Assembly (NCBI GenBank): GCA_916613615.1
Contig: OU744725.1
Location: 10,336,708 to 10,400,707 of the forward strand
Length of the DNA stretch: 64,000 bases
Source of the DNA: Steromphala cineraria
Lineage: Eukaryota; Mollusca; Gastropoda; Trochida; Trochidae
Direction: 5' to 3'
Below the pieces are notes generated by a model that did no database searches, was not told the DNA's origin, and saw only the letters and a program-made list of their open reading frames with translations. Every line of letters begins with the position of its first letter. The stretch's first letter is position 1. This document shows, one piece after another, positions 52,066 to 63,760 of this stretch. The translations under genes were made by a program, and so were the position numbers.

Positions 52066-53071
52066 TTAGTCATTGACTCTTACATTAACGACAATACTGT
52101 TGTTCACTAGAAAGCCCTTGTTTGGAAGCTCCAGGTCCCTGAGATCAATAAGTAGATTACTCTCAAATACAGGCCTTCTGACGATCGAGCTGCTCGCCCT
52201 GGGACTAAAGGTCTTGAAGATGTTCTCTCCGCGACCTTGGTTTAGAAGGCACAATGTGACTTTCTTGCGAAAAGGCCACGAAATTGAGGAATCATGTTCC
52301 CCCTCCAGGATGACGAAACATACGACAGCGAATTGTACGTTCTCGAACCTACCGATTCCTTGGCCGTTGAGGTAGATGCGTGCGCACATCTTGTAGCCTC
52401 GACTTGACGTGTAGAATGGAGGACTCTCCAAATAACGAAATTGATCTACCATTGCCAACTGACGTTCCTGTTTATAGTTTCCAATCTTCCATAGAAGATG
52501 ACCATTGTAGGAAACGGGTTGGTCTGAAAAAGAGGCGTTAACCTTGGTTGATATACAAAAGATAACTTTGCATAGTAAATCTCAAAAGACGTAAAAGAAG
52601 TAACAAACATACGTTCTATTAGCATTACAACTTTTTATCACCTTAGTAGTAAATTATACTTTAATAACAAACATTACGGGTCGATAAAGACCAATAAATA
52701 CCTGGTGCATGAACCACGTAGGGTTGCGGTAGACGACAGCTGCCAAAGGTCACGTTCCTTGGATCCCGACCCCTCGCGTGCAGACACCAGCCACGGTGTC
52801 GTGTGGAGGCGGGTCGTGCTGGGATTTGTTCACCCTCATGTCTGATTCCACAGCTGAAACAACGAATGTCGTTCCCAGGCGACGTTAGATAGAAACCAAC
52901 CGATGCTAGGATGAGCGGAGACGTTGACAGCGACGTCCGTGAATATGATTGGAGCCTGAGAGATTCATATCGCATGAAGTCTTGTAAGTTCCATCCTCCA
53001 CTTCTGACGTAGCGATCGAAGTCGGCCCGTTGAGAAACCGATAGAGGACGTACGACCACTTGGTTAGCCAT
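52066..53071 (-). CDS. BIR-like + TRAF-type MATH fusion protein (275 aa)
   Basis: Two exons, 52702-53071 and 52066-52523, join through GT-AG borders with matching phase (G|AC). Residues 33 to about 105 form a BIR-like domain: 'MRYESLRLQSYSRT', 'LILASVGFYL', C71-F-S-C74, H92, C96. It resembles BIR1 of the IAP gene at 32442, but the last zinc ligands are closer together (His-3-Cys rather than His-6-Cys) and the usual Gly-Trp after the CxxC is missing. Residues 125-275 are a complete TRAF-C/MATH domain: 'YNGHLLWKIGNYK', 'SPPFYTSSRGYKMCARIYLN', 'WPFRKKVTLCLL', 'RPVFESN', closest to TRAF2/3-type MATH. RING, zinc fingers and coiled coil of normal TRAFs are absent. MATH domains bind receptor tails and adaptors as trimers; here a BIR replaces the signalling half. 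The start ATG is supported by exon position only, so a further 5' exon is possible. Confidence 0.85.
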
Positions 53072-53846
53072 CCAGTTAAGAATCTGCGCCAGGGTGTCTC
53101 TCTCTCTCGTCCCTAGGGTTTAGCCACTGTCTTTACGTCACCCTGGAAAAATATGTAGCCTTCAAGCTAGGCATGTGGTGGATAACGTATACGCTAATGT
53201 TCAGTGACTATACCTTGACCCTATACGCATGTCGCGATTGGTACCAGTGTAGAACTAGATTAGCGTTTGCGGGATACCGCAAAAGCAGAGCAGCCCCGGA
53301 ACTTGGGGTTTCGCCTTACCCTGTTCCGCCTTTTACAGGCCTCACCAAATTGGGAATTTTCTCGTGACCTTGACCTTTGACACTCAAGGTCACACAATCA
53401 ATGAACACATTTCATTGAGTATAACATTATTGTAATGAAATAAAGTGTTAAAAATTAAATTAATCCATTTTCTCCATATATGTTGACCTTGTTGTGACCT
53501 TGACCTTCGACAGTTCGTACCCAAAACTTTTTGAAAATGTTGTACTTCTCAAGAGATAATATATACAAAATCTAAACTTCATAGCACAAAAACTTTTCAA
53601 GTTATTGTGTTTACAAGGTATTGCAATAACTCATATCTCATGACCTTGACCTTTGACCTTCAAGGTCACACAATAATTGAACACTTTTTATTGAGTATAA
53701 CAATCATGTATTGATTAAAAGTGATCATAGTTAAAATAAAGCATTTTCGCTAAACCATGCTTAAGTCATGACCTTGCTGTGACCTTGACCTTTGACGGAT
53801 TGTAGCCGAAACCTTTTCAAAAATTTTTACGTTTCCAAGGATGATA

Positions 53847-55491
53847 TACACTCATGGCAAAAATGGTTGTCACCCCCAGACTGAGAACGCTACGTCAAGT
53901 TTAACTGAGTGTTGACAAATAATCAAACATGCAATAACTGTCAGAATGATTTGTGTGATTGGGAAAAACATTCGTAAAACATACCAGCTTGTATTTTGGT
54001 CTTGTGCTGGCCAATTTAAGAAATTCTACTAGGATATGTATGGTCCCTGTGAAAAAGGGCAATTTTTTACAGTATCCATATAGTATCAATTGGATGGGTA
54101 TCAATAAAACAAATTACATTTTCAAGTTCAATTGTCGGTTTTATTTCATTCTGCAGTCATGTAAGAGTATATTTACAAGCCTAATATCGGGTAGCACCGC
54201 CTCTGGAATTTTCAAGGGCGATAATTCGGGCAGGCATACTGTCTATCAGTGTGTTGATGTTTGCAACAGCCAGATTGTTCCATTCATTCACAAGAGCAGC
54301 CCGCAATTGCTGTAAATTTGCAGGAGCAGGGTCCAGTCTTCTAAGTGCACGGTCAAGCTGATCCCAAGCATGTTCTATCGGATTCATATCCGGACTCTTT
54401 GAAGGCCAGGGCAATCTTGTTACTCCTTGTGCCTGAATGAAAGCGTTCACTGTACGTGCACGATGGGCTGGTGCATTATCGTCCTGCAACAGGAAGTTGT
54501 TGCCATACACTATTCTTGCATGTGGGAGGCAAACGGTTTCAAGAAGACGTCTGTACGACCTCTGGTTGACGTTTCCTTGAAGGACGACAAGATCCGTTTT
54601 ACCGTTATGGTGTATTCCTGCCCATACGTGTACAGAACCGCCACCGTGGGCAACCTGATGCTGCAGACAGTCGTCATTGAGCCTTTCCCCACGTAAACGT
54701 CGCACTCTCATTCTCCTGTCCACCTTATGCAGTAGGAAACGAGACTCGTCAGTAAATATGACGTGACGCCAATGTCCAAGTTGGATTCTGCGGTGCTGCT
54801 GCGCCCAAGCAAGCCGTGCCCTGCGGTTGGCCAGTGTCCAGAATGGTTTGATGGCAGGTCTTCTTGCCTTATATCCATGCTGGAGCAACCTGTTCACTAC
54901 AGTTCTCCGGCAAATGGGCGTATTAATATGAGCCCCCCATCTCTGTGCAAGAGTCAAAGACGAAAGACGTCTATGACGTCGGGTCAAACGAAGAAGAATT
55001 CTATCCTGACGAACCGTAGTTTTCTTGGGACGGCCTGAAGACTTATTCGGAACAACATTTCCCTGTATGGCGTGCAGTCTTTTAATCCTTTGAACAGTTC
55101 TAACACTGACGTTACATGCTGCAGCAATGACACGATTCGAAGCGCCACCACGACTCATGCCAATGATTTCATGTCTGATTCCTGGTGGAGTGGGACCAGG
55201 CATGGTCTATGCTTTTCAGAAACTATAGTCGTGAAGCTGTATCTTATGAAAGAGGTCTATAGTAATCGATGGAAATGACAAACCTAAGGAGACAAATTTC
55301 CATCATTTCAATGAAATGCACGTGGTCTACATGAAACCGCTGACACTGTTCATTGTAAAGTGTGAGTTAATGTAACTTCATGCCTGTAATGACATTTCCA
55401 TGGAAAACCAACATTGCCATGCATACAATGTGATATAAACTCCAATTTAATTAAATATTAGGGGGTGACAACAATTTTTGCCATGAGTGTA
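53847..55491. mobile_element. Complete Tc1/mariner-type transposon
   Basis: The element body is 53849-55489 (1641 bp). Ends CACTCATGGCAAAAATGGTT... are inverted repeats of about 29 bp with one mismatch, and TA duplications lie at 53847-53848 and 55490-55491. It carries one intact transposase frame on the minus strand. Confidence 0.93.
54181..55203 (-). CDS. Tc1-family transposase, intact (340 aa)
   Basis: The protein begins with a helix-turn-helix DNA-binding part (about 1-60, 'NRVIAAACNVSVRTVQRIKR') and a GRPKKT AT-hook-like motif. The RNase H-like catalytic core shows 'VIFTDESRF', 'LLQDDNAPAHRA' and 'SPDMNPIEHAWDQL'. The second Asp and the Glu are separated by 34 residues, giving the DD34E signature of Tc1 elements. 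Length, start and absence of stops or frameshifts are those of a functional enzyme that cuts and pastes the element at TA sites. It is framed by its own inverted repeats. Whether it is active cannot be told from sequence alone. Confidence 0.93.
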   Translation of the reverse strand: MPGPTPPGIRHEIIGMSRGGASNRVIAAACNVSVRTVQRIKRLHAIQGNVVPNKSSGRPKKTTVRQDRILLRLTRRHRRLSSLTLAQRWGAHINTPICRRTVVNRLLQHGYKARRPAIKPFWTLANRRARLAWAQQHRRIQLGHWRHVIFTDESRFLLHKVDRRMRVRRLRGERLNDDCLQHQVAHGGGSVHVWAGIHHNGKTDLVVLQGNVNQRSYRRLLETVCLPHARIVYGNNFLLQDDNAPAHRARTVNAFIQAQGVTRLPWPSKSPDMNPIEHAWDQLDRALRRLDPAPANLQQLRAALVNEWNNLAVANINTLIDSMPARIIALENSRGGATRY

Positions 55492-55697
55492 TACCAAGTT
55501 AGAGCTTCATAGCACAAAAACTTTTCAAGTTATCGCGTTTACAAGGAATTCTTAGAGTAAATACATATCTCGTGACCTTGACCTTTGACCTTGAAAGTGA
55601 ACGTGTCAAAATCGTTCCCCCGAGGTATGAGTAATAAGGTATGAATAAGAGTTCTGGAAAGCTTAGTGGAAAAAAGTTATAGCTAGTAGTACGAGTG

Positions 55698-55768
55698 CGG
55701 CGGCGGCGGCGGCGGCGATGGAAACTTCACAAAAACTGACAGCAGCCCCGTCCTTAGACGGGGCTGCT
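55698..55768. repeat. (CGG)n tract plus 12-bp-stem hairpin
   Basis: Six to seven CGG units at 55698-55717 are followed at 55741-55768 by a stable hairpin (AGCAGCCCCGTC / GACGGGGCTGCT). This may be the end of an interspersed element that includes the preceding TGACCT repeat. Confidence 0.6.
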
Positions 55769-55992
55769 AATAACATTTATAGCGAAACTACTTGACCTTA
55801 AACTTATGCTCAACAACAGGAATAACATTGTACATTGTTTCAATATTCCTTCAGTTTTAAATTAATCCGTTTTTTCGCAATCTGGATTTGCATATCCAAC
55901 CGTATTTTCGCATTCTGAAAATTGTATAGAACATCGAATCTCTCATTTATTTGCTTTTACTTTCTAACTTTCCAGTGGAGGAATAAAGAACA

Positions 55993-56425
55993 TAATAATC
56001 AATCACAAGAGGCGATAGGCAGCGAGTATATAACATGTATAATAATCAATCATAACAAGCGATACGCAGCGAGTAACATGTATAATAATCAATCACAACA
56101 AACGATACGCAGCGAGTAACATGTATAATAATCAATCATAACAAACGATACGCAGCGAGTAACATTTTTAATAATCAATCATAAGAAACGATACGCAGCG
56201 AGTAACATGTATAATAATCAATCATAACAAACGATACGTAGCGAGTAACATGTATAATAATCAATCATAACAAGCGATACGCAGCGAGTAACATGTATAA
56301 TAATCAATCATAACAAACGATACGCAGCGAGTAACATGTATAATAATCAATAATAACAAACGATACGCAGCGAGTAACATGTATAATAATCAATCATAAC
56401 AAACGATACGCAGCGAGTAACATGT
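55993..56425. repeat. 43-bp satellite, 10 copies
   Basis: Ten consecutive units of 'AATAATCAATCATAACAAAC' followed by 'GATACGCAGCGAGTAACATGTAT' differ at only a few positions. The first unit is 47 bp and more diverged. The 65-codon frame at 55922 runs into this array and is not a gene. Confidence 0.95.
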
Positions 56426-56626
56426 GAAACATACGAACACAGATCAAGCCTGCACAATACTTTTCCTTCAGTAATTTCTAAAATCACAAGCTTCCGATAT
56501 AACTAAGTTTCATTTTATAGTAGCACTTTGTGTCAAGTAAATAAGTACATGACACAGAAAGAACGATGAATTGACCATGACAGAAGCAGTTACCTCCCCT
56601 ACATTGATCGCGTTCCGGGTCAATAG

Positions 56627-56699
56627 CAACCTGGTTCCCGGGCCCTGTCCCGGGTGCGCTACCTTAGCGCACGCGGAACAGGGCCCGGGAACCAGGTTG
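56627..56699. repeat. GC-rich perfect hairpin, 22-bp arms
   Basis: CAACCTGGTTCCCGGGCCCT (plus GT) at 56627-56648 is exactly reverse-complemented at 56678-56699. An inner stem TGCGCT/AGCGCA lies between. TCAATA occurs one to two bases outside each end. The GC content is far above the surroundings. Confidence 0.9.
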
Positions 56700-59000
56700 G
56701 ATCAATACTATTGTTCAAAGTAGAACATGTGCTCTTCGTGAATGTGAAAATGGTTGAAATTAACATATGATAATCACATGAAGACAAACGGAAAATGACA
56801 GGAACTCAATATCAGCAGGTATATTTGTAAGCTACAATGTATGTGTAATGTATACAGTCGAACAGTACTCTACAGTGTGCTAGTTTTCGCAGCAACTGCA
56901 GCAAGCATAAACCAGTGTCGTCTTTCTCTTTGTGATGCCATATTTATTCAGCTATATTACAACATATTCAAATTAATTCTTAGATTTTCTGAATTAATAG
57001 CCATTAAACCGTAATAAAGTTTCGTAGACCTATCGACAATAAGTCTAATGAACATCACACGAGCCTCTAATTATTCAATTTCAAAGCTTTTTGAAAATCT
57101 AATGATACTTTAAAATCAATTAATAATATATCAACGATTAAGAAACATGTAACCTCAGTTACAATATAATCATATTATCAATTGAGGTTTGATAAAGCAA
57201 AACTAATCAATGATTTCTTATATCTATATATAAATGTAGATCCACGTTGCATTTCACATGTAGACTTTGCACAGTCGCATATCATGTTTATACACGTCTC
57301 TTTGTGGTGTGTTAACTTGAAGATATCAAGTCGACCTCCTTTAACTGTCAGAAAAATATGATACGCAGTGTCCGACTCTTAACAGCTTAAGATATATGTG
57401 AATAGGTCGTGTCCAACTCTTTTCGGTGTAAACGAACTGTGTATATGCACGCATAAGCTCCTCAATTAATTTGTGTACACCATGCAGACATATGGTAATC
57501 ATTATTAAAATATATATTTAAAAAATATATTTAAAAACAATACACTTCCGTCCTGGTATCCCGTCTTGGCGTTCTCTCACTACTATATGCTAAATATTAT
57601 TTGACTAGAAGATATACATATCCGTTGTAGTAGTTCTGACTACAGTGATTTCGTGTTTGTTGAACTCTTGTAATCAAAGAAAGTAGTTCTGGTTCGGTTA
57701 TAGTTTTTTTACAGAATTTACCATATTATATTACATTTATATCGTTTTCAAGACAAGATTTAATACAAATTTTTAAAAATTCCTCTTTTGTGGCTAAATA
57801 TATATCAAACAAAACCAACCAACGACACCAGGAACACTTCCTTCGAGCGACACATACAGCTTGAATCATTAGTAGCGTCCTGGTCCTGGAGAGCTGGAGT
57901 TGACTCTTCCAGTGCGGGTAGTTATTAATCTATTTACTATAAAACTCTTATATTAATCAAAATAACATGTACACTTCACAACAAAGCGTTAATATAGACA
58001 GGAACTCTTTATACAGTTATATAATGTCCTTGATATAGATTATATATAGATTTTTTCCTCGCTTGTCGTAAAAAGACTCTCATGCTGTAAACAAACTAAA
58101 TATCGAGTTGGGGGAATGTCATAACTACATACTATTCAGGCGGTAAAATGTCATAAATGAGTACTATTTAGACGGTAGAATTCCATAACTACGTACTATT
58201 CGGCTGTACGATTCGAGGGAACCTTTGTTATTCAACTAAGTACTTCACTCTCATTTGATAATAATCTATGAACAATTTTCAGCAGACAAAGGATCGCCTG
58301 CATATCCTTAGTTGAAGGGAGGAAGTTAAATAATAAATGTTATATTCAATATTTGGTATTTGAACTATTTGGTTCAGTTTATCATGTTTCAGAAAACTAC
58401 AGAAACACTTGGTTTACCCAGCTTGTATTTGAATTAGAAGATAAATAGTTGCGTTTGTAAAATTTCCGGGATTCATTGTTATTCAACGCCCGCAAATTTA
58501 GTTTAAAACCGACGGGGTTAGCAAACCGAAAGGGAAACCAACATAAACGATTTTGATTGGTTACCGGTGCCGTTGAGGACTGCAGCGCGAATTCAAACAC
58601 AGTCAACGAAAGTGTATGTTTCAATGGGTAAGTCATACCTCATTTCTTAGCTTAGGAATTAACGTATAATAGTTAATATTTTATAAACTGTACAGACCTC
58701 AAATTGACTTTGTTTTCATTCGCATTTTTGTAATTGTGTAATTGTCTATCTTCAACCGTTTTTCGCTTCATAAATGTCGCTGTAAAGTCAAGGAAAGCCC
58801 AAACAATAAGCTGAAACTACGTGCTTTAAAACAGCCATGATTTAATCAAACAAGTCACTAATATTCCCGACCGTGAATCCCTGACCAACTGAAATATTTT
58901 TCACTTCCCATGTACACGTCTCTTGCACAGCATTTGACCCCCCAAAAGAGGAATTGAGAAGAATGAATTTGTATCTGCAATTGGTCGGACAAAGTCTTTT
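56700..59000. other. AT-rich interval, no gene seen
   Basis: No exon, RNA gene or clear repeat was found. The minus frame at 58397-58636 (79 codons) has no domain resemblance or splice context. Confidence 0.5.
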
Positions 59001-59029
59001 CTCATAAAATGACCATTACTATATCTGGT

Positions 59030-59275
59030 GGGGTAGAGTGCGTGTATACAATTTTAAATCAAATGGATGAATAGTTTCTGCATTAGGTCTGGAAAACATC
59101 GAAACTTAAAAAATAAAATTATCAAAACTAGTTTTTGATTGGCACTGCACCCCGCCTAGTAGGATAGAAGACATTTGCAACATTTGAAACAATCGGATGA
59201 ACAGTTTTTACGATACAGGTCAGAAAAAAGTCCTCGGACGAACGGAAGGACGGACGAACGACAGGACGACCGGAA
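59030..59275. repeat. Interspersed-repeat fragment ending in GGACGGACGAACG tract
   Basis: Two related sub-blocks ('AAATGGATGAATAGTTTCTG', 'CAATCGGATGAACAGTTTTT') are followed by 'GGAAGGACGGACGAACGACA'. The tail resembles the end of the 9220-10020 repeat in style but not in exact sequence. Confidence 0.5.
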
Positions 59276-60119
59276 TCGTTAGTATTGCTCTATACCCTCG
59301 ACCGTTGATATAATAAAATAGCGTGCAATTCTTATGTATTTTCTTCTATTTTCTATTCTGGCTTTTCTTACAGCGGACAACACTTTTATTAGATATCGGC
59401 ATTTCCAGAAGGAATTATATCGGGAAATCCACAACAATAAACGTGCATGATATTCACCTTTGAATAAAATAGCGATAACAGAATAAGTATCCAATTAAAT
59501 ACTTAAACAAAATACAGTAATGTACCTTGCGAATCACACGATTATATCCCAAAACACCTACAACCCATTACCCCTACAGCCCAGTTCCCCTACAGGTTGC
59601 TAAAACAACACAGTGGGTTACCCTTCTGGCATAATAGACTCGCCCTAACAAGTGATTAAGTATGGAGTAGATTTGCTTGTGCGAGTGGTTGAGCAGAAGG
59701 GATTACAGGATTTAAAGTTAGAGATGGATTATGAATTAAAGATAGAAAACTTATCTGGTGAGAAGGAAAGATTTTTCAAACATACAAACAACACTTTAGT
59801 GAAGTTTAGTTTATTTAGAAAAAAATTAAGAAAAAAAACTGAGATAAGTTGATTTACATTTGAGATGGCTAACCAAGTATATAGGTACATGTTACAATCA
59901 TACCATCTTTTTCAGGTACCACACCACTTCACATTACTTTTTATTTATTAACAATTTAAAAAATCACCCCCCCCCCCCTCTCTCTCCCACTCTATTCCAA
60001 ATTCCAAATTAATTTCATCTTTTAACTACTCTAGAACTTTTATTAACTTTACTTGGGTGTTTATGTCCTATTTTTTAATTCCATGTCCCTTTTTGGGGAA
60101 ATAACTAAGGCATAGAAAA

Positions 60120-60460
60120 ATCATATTAATAAACCGAAGTTGCTTTTTTATGGGCTGGAAATGAAAATGGTAGAGACACATAAATATTCAGGTGTAAAAC
60201 TATCCAGTAATGGCAAATGGACGGACCATATTGAAGATAATTTAAAAAGAGTTTTAAAATGCTATCCTCATTGCGAATTTTGAAATATGTGTTTTGCAAA
60301 GAAACACTTAATAAAATTTATACATGTGTATGATGTTTATAAGACCACATCTTGAATACGCAATCGAAGTTTGGGACGGGTGTAATCAAGAACCAATAAA
60401 CAAGTTAGAACAGATTCAGTTACCCTGAAGAGCATGGGCAGCGCTCTGTATTGACACCGA
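60120..60460 (+). mobile_element. LINE reverse-transcriptase remnant
   Basis: Frames broken by shifts read 'THKYSGVKLSSNGKWTDHIE', then 'MRPHLEYAIEVWDGC' and 'NKLEQIQLP'. This is the pattern of the last RT segment of Jockey/CR1-like non-LTR elements. It differs from the L1/Tx1-like copies at 25 and 38-41 kb. No intact frame remains. Confidence 0.7.
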
Positions 60461-60956
60461 CATAAGACTGAACAATGTGTTAGATTGAAAATGTAAATAT
60501 GTAAATGTAAAAGACTGAACAATGTCTTATTACGTAAAATAAATAAATGTTTAAGTACAACATGTGAAAGAATGAAGATATTTAAATGTAAATATGTGTA
60601 TATATAGTAATATAGTATAAAGTATAAAGATATTTAATGATAATATATATGCTATGTATATGTCATTAAAACATCAAACTGCCAACTGTCTCTTTGTCAT
60701 GTTCATGTTATGTTCTGGGCCAGTCCATTATTTTCAGAGGTATCAGGCTTGGGATTAGCAGTGCAATGGACCATAACTTTGTTGTTATAAGCTGTAGGGG
60801 AAATGGGTTGTAGGGGTTTTGGGGTACTACCAATCACACAGTAGGTAGGTAGGTACATTGAAATTCAATGATTGAATAATAGGTGACCTACATTCACCCG
60901 CACACGTTATGCTAGTCGTCTCCCTTACACCAGCATAATAATATGATTAACAACAA

Positions 60957-61094
60957 ATTGCGACATCAAGCAAAGTTAAAAATAGATACAGCTCAAAATG
61001 AGAAAAATGATAAACTATCGGATAGATTGCGACATCAAGCAAAGTTTAAAATAGATACAGCTCAAAATGAGAAAAATGATAAACTATCGGATAG
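60957..61094. repeat. 69-bp tandem duplication
   Basis: Units 60957-61025 and 61026-61094 are identical except for one base. The 69-bp unit is a multiple of three and stays open in one frame (60943-61134), but nothing else suggests coding. Confidence 0.93.
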
Positions 61095-61299
61095 AAGGGA
61101 CCTTTCCCTCTTTCAGAATAACATACGACATTAAAACACTTGCAGTAAAAACAAATGGTTTTAAACAGCTACAGGACAGGACAATTCATAAAAAGGAGAC
61201 CGGAGAATTGAAACCACAATTGCTCGAAAATGTCCGCATGAGAGTTCAACATCAATCAGATTCATGTTTATTTTGACTTGCAGTGAACTATCATATATC

Positions 61300-63759
61300 T
61301 ATGAAATACATTGACTTACATGATTAAAATTTTGCATAAGACAAGTGTATTCTTTATTAAACCATTATTGTGTGCATTTAATTATATCAAATCTGAGTAC
61401 ACATTCCGCAGTTTAAAACACTGATTGGAGGTAGGTAGCAACTGACCGTCATCTAAAGACCACTTTCCTGTCGATTTCCCCCCAGGTTAATACTAGTAAA
61501 ATGCTTGTTTTACATGATTATCATTGTACACGAGAAATAAGTTTTAGACTGACCTAGTTCAGTAGCAGGTAGGTGAGCATTTCATATTGCGAAGCAATGT
61601 ATTGATAATAACATTCATTTGAAGATAAAGAATCCGCAAATATTCCGACTTTTTTCATACTGACATCCTAAAAGACAATTTAGTGCTACCTGAAAGCTGA
61701 ACGTCCAACGAGGAATCATCGTACCTCATTCCTCAAGTATAAATAAGGAGTATGTCGCCCATGCGTCGATACACTGAGGTGTGTACATAATTATAGTCCA
61801 CGTGACATGGGCCGCCTGTTTCTGATTGGATAGATATCTTCATCACGAGTGATTGAGTCTATTAGGTAGTTGCTATGTTGTTGTTGTACTGGTGTTTCAG
61901 ACACAAGTGACAGCAGTATAGTATTTATTAGTTTTCTTCGGATAATCTTACAGCAAACTTACTTTTGAATGGATTTAAATGGAATACAATAAAGGTAATA
62001 TGTTGATTAGTTTATTTTAGTAAAAAAGACACTAAGTGTGTTGATGATGAGTGAAGATTTACTTTAAAAAAAGATAAATGTTAAAAATAATAATCCTTTT
62101 AACTTAATTATCGGGGATTTCAGGGAATTATCTCTATTTCTTCTTCATGTATCTTTTCACAACTTTTTAAGTGACTTTCTTAAATCTAAACATGTTTAGG
62201 AAAATGACTCACGAATACACGCAAATGACTCAGCAACTACATGTGATGATAATTGGAAAGTGATGACAACTTCATTTCAGACAGCCACGCCTTTTGAAAT
62301 ATATCGACAGACTGCTTCCATAATGATTTAGGCTACGAAGCCATGTCATATTACAAACATACTAACTGTCAAATAGATCAATTCTTGTTACATAAGATAA
62401 GATATTCATATCATCTAGGAAGTGTTAGAACAGAGCTCCAGATCAGCTGCGTATTTTGTATTATACGCAAAGGAAAAGTCAAAATACGCAAGCTAAATAA
62501 TTGTCTGCGTATAGAAAATCACTAAATATTCATGTTTATGCTACTCAAAAATATGAGTGCGTATTTACCCAATAAAACAAAATTAGTGACTGTGCGTAAT
62601 ACTGCGTATCGTACCAATTACGCCAATCGAATTAGCTTCGGGTAAATCTCAATTTTGAAGACACTGATAAAAAACAAAAATAGAAAAAAAGAAATGTGCC
62701 ACTCGTCGGAAACACTGACCTATTGGTTGCCAGTTGTGTGAGGAGTTTGAACGCTATTTGATGATCAAGCCTGGTAATATTATATGTACACCCAAAACTA
62801 GCATGAGTTACCGTTTAGCCTCGGATTTCCGTCTTTGTTTTCAGAATAATGACTCGATGTGTTTGTAAAACTTGCCTTTCTATATATACAAAGCTAGGCT
62901 AGTAGTAGACAAATGATAATCATAATCTTGCTAACGGTATTTCAAAAACAAAAACAAACTTTCCCATCCTGAATACCATCAGTCTTACGTATGCTTTTTC
63001 AGATTAATATTTATATGTGGCAGGGGATTTTAATGAATAAAAAAACACCCCCTTATTTTTATCGTGTTTTAAACCTCGAATGTTCTGCTGTTTCTTGATC
63101 AATCAGAACGAAAGTAAAGTTTTTTTCCGTCAGCTTTTTGTACAATATGTTTACATAATTGGTGGCCTTGCTATAAAAGAGATCATTCAAATATTTTAAC
63201 CCTTCTTCATGACAAGCATGCAGTGTACACCTATGACTTAACAGCAATGACCAGCAAACGTGGTAACAAGATATCACATGTTACTATGGGTACATTATCT
63301 TTTTACTTACATACCGACCTAATGAACACAGTAAACTCATGCTTCAGAATGTTTTTTTCAATTGTTTTTTTTATACTTCGATGACAATAAACTAACGAAG
63401 TGAATACAGTTTGCACGTATTGTTGATTAAATTGTATAACAAATTAAACTTGTTATTTGAATTGAATACCCAAATTTCGAAAAAGCGGTGGGTATCAAAA
63501 AGTATGAAAACCCACTCAAAATTAGAGCTTATTTGTAGCAATGTTAGAACTGAGACAAAATGCTATATTCTCTTTTTTTTTAAATCAAAAAAATTTCTCA
63601 AATCGAAAAGAACAAATTACAACGTCAAATATGTATATTACTAAGAATTAATTTTAAAATCATCAAATTTAATTTAAACTCACTGAGCTTGTTCTAAAAT
63701 ATTTTGAGTATGTTGGATGACACTAAATATTACCTGATTATGTCTGGGTTTTTTTTCAG
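61300..63759. other. Interval upstream of the 3'-edge gene
   Basis: No coding exon recognised. A TATA-like box at 61738 and a donor-like AAAG|GTAATA at 61994 could mark a non-coding first exon for the gene starting at 63761. The rest is AT-rich. Confidence 0.4.
61738..61746 (+). promoter_or_regulatory. Candidate TATA box for the gene at 63761
   Basis: TATAAATAA is followed 250 bp later by a donor-like site (61994/61995). This would give a 5'-UTR exon spliced to the acceptor at 63759. Supported by motif and position only. Confidence 0.3.
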
Positions 63760-63760
63760 A

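Larger units (their letters stand above)
53361..55620. repeat. ~280-bp tandem repeat rich in TGACCT motifs, split by a transposon
   Basis: Two full units begin at about 53364 and 53641, with a third start at 55573 once the inserted transposon is discounted. Each starts TGACCTTGACCTTTGAC and carries a second TGACCTTGACCTT block mid-unit. Shared landmarks include 'CTTCATAGCACAAAAACTTT' and 'GTCACACAAT'. The second unit is interrupted at 53847 by the Tc1-type element. Confidence 0.8.
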
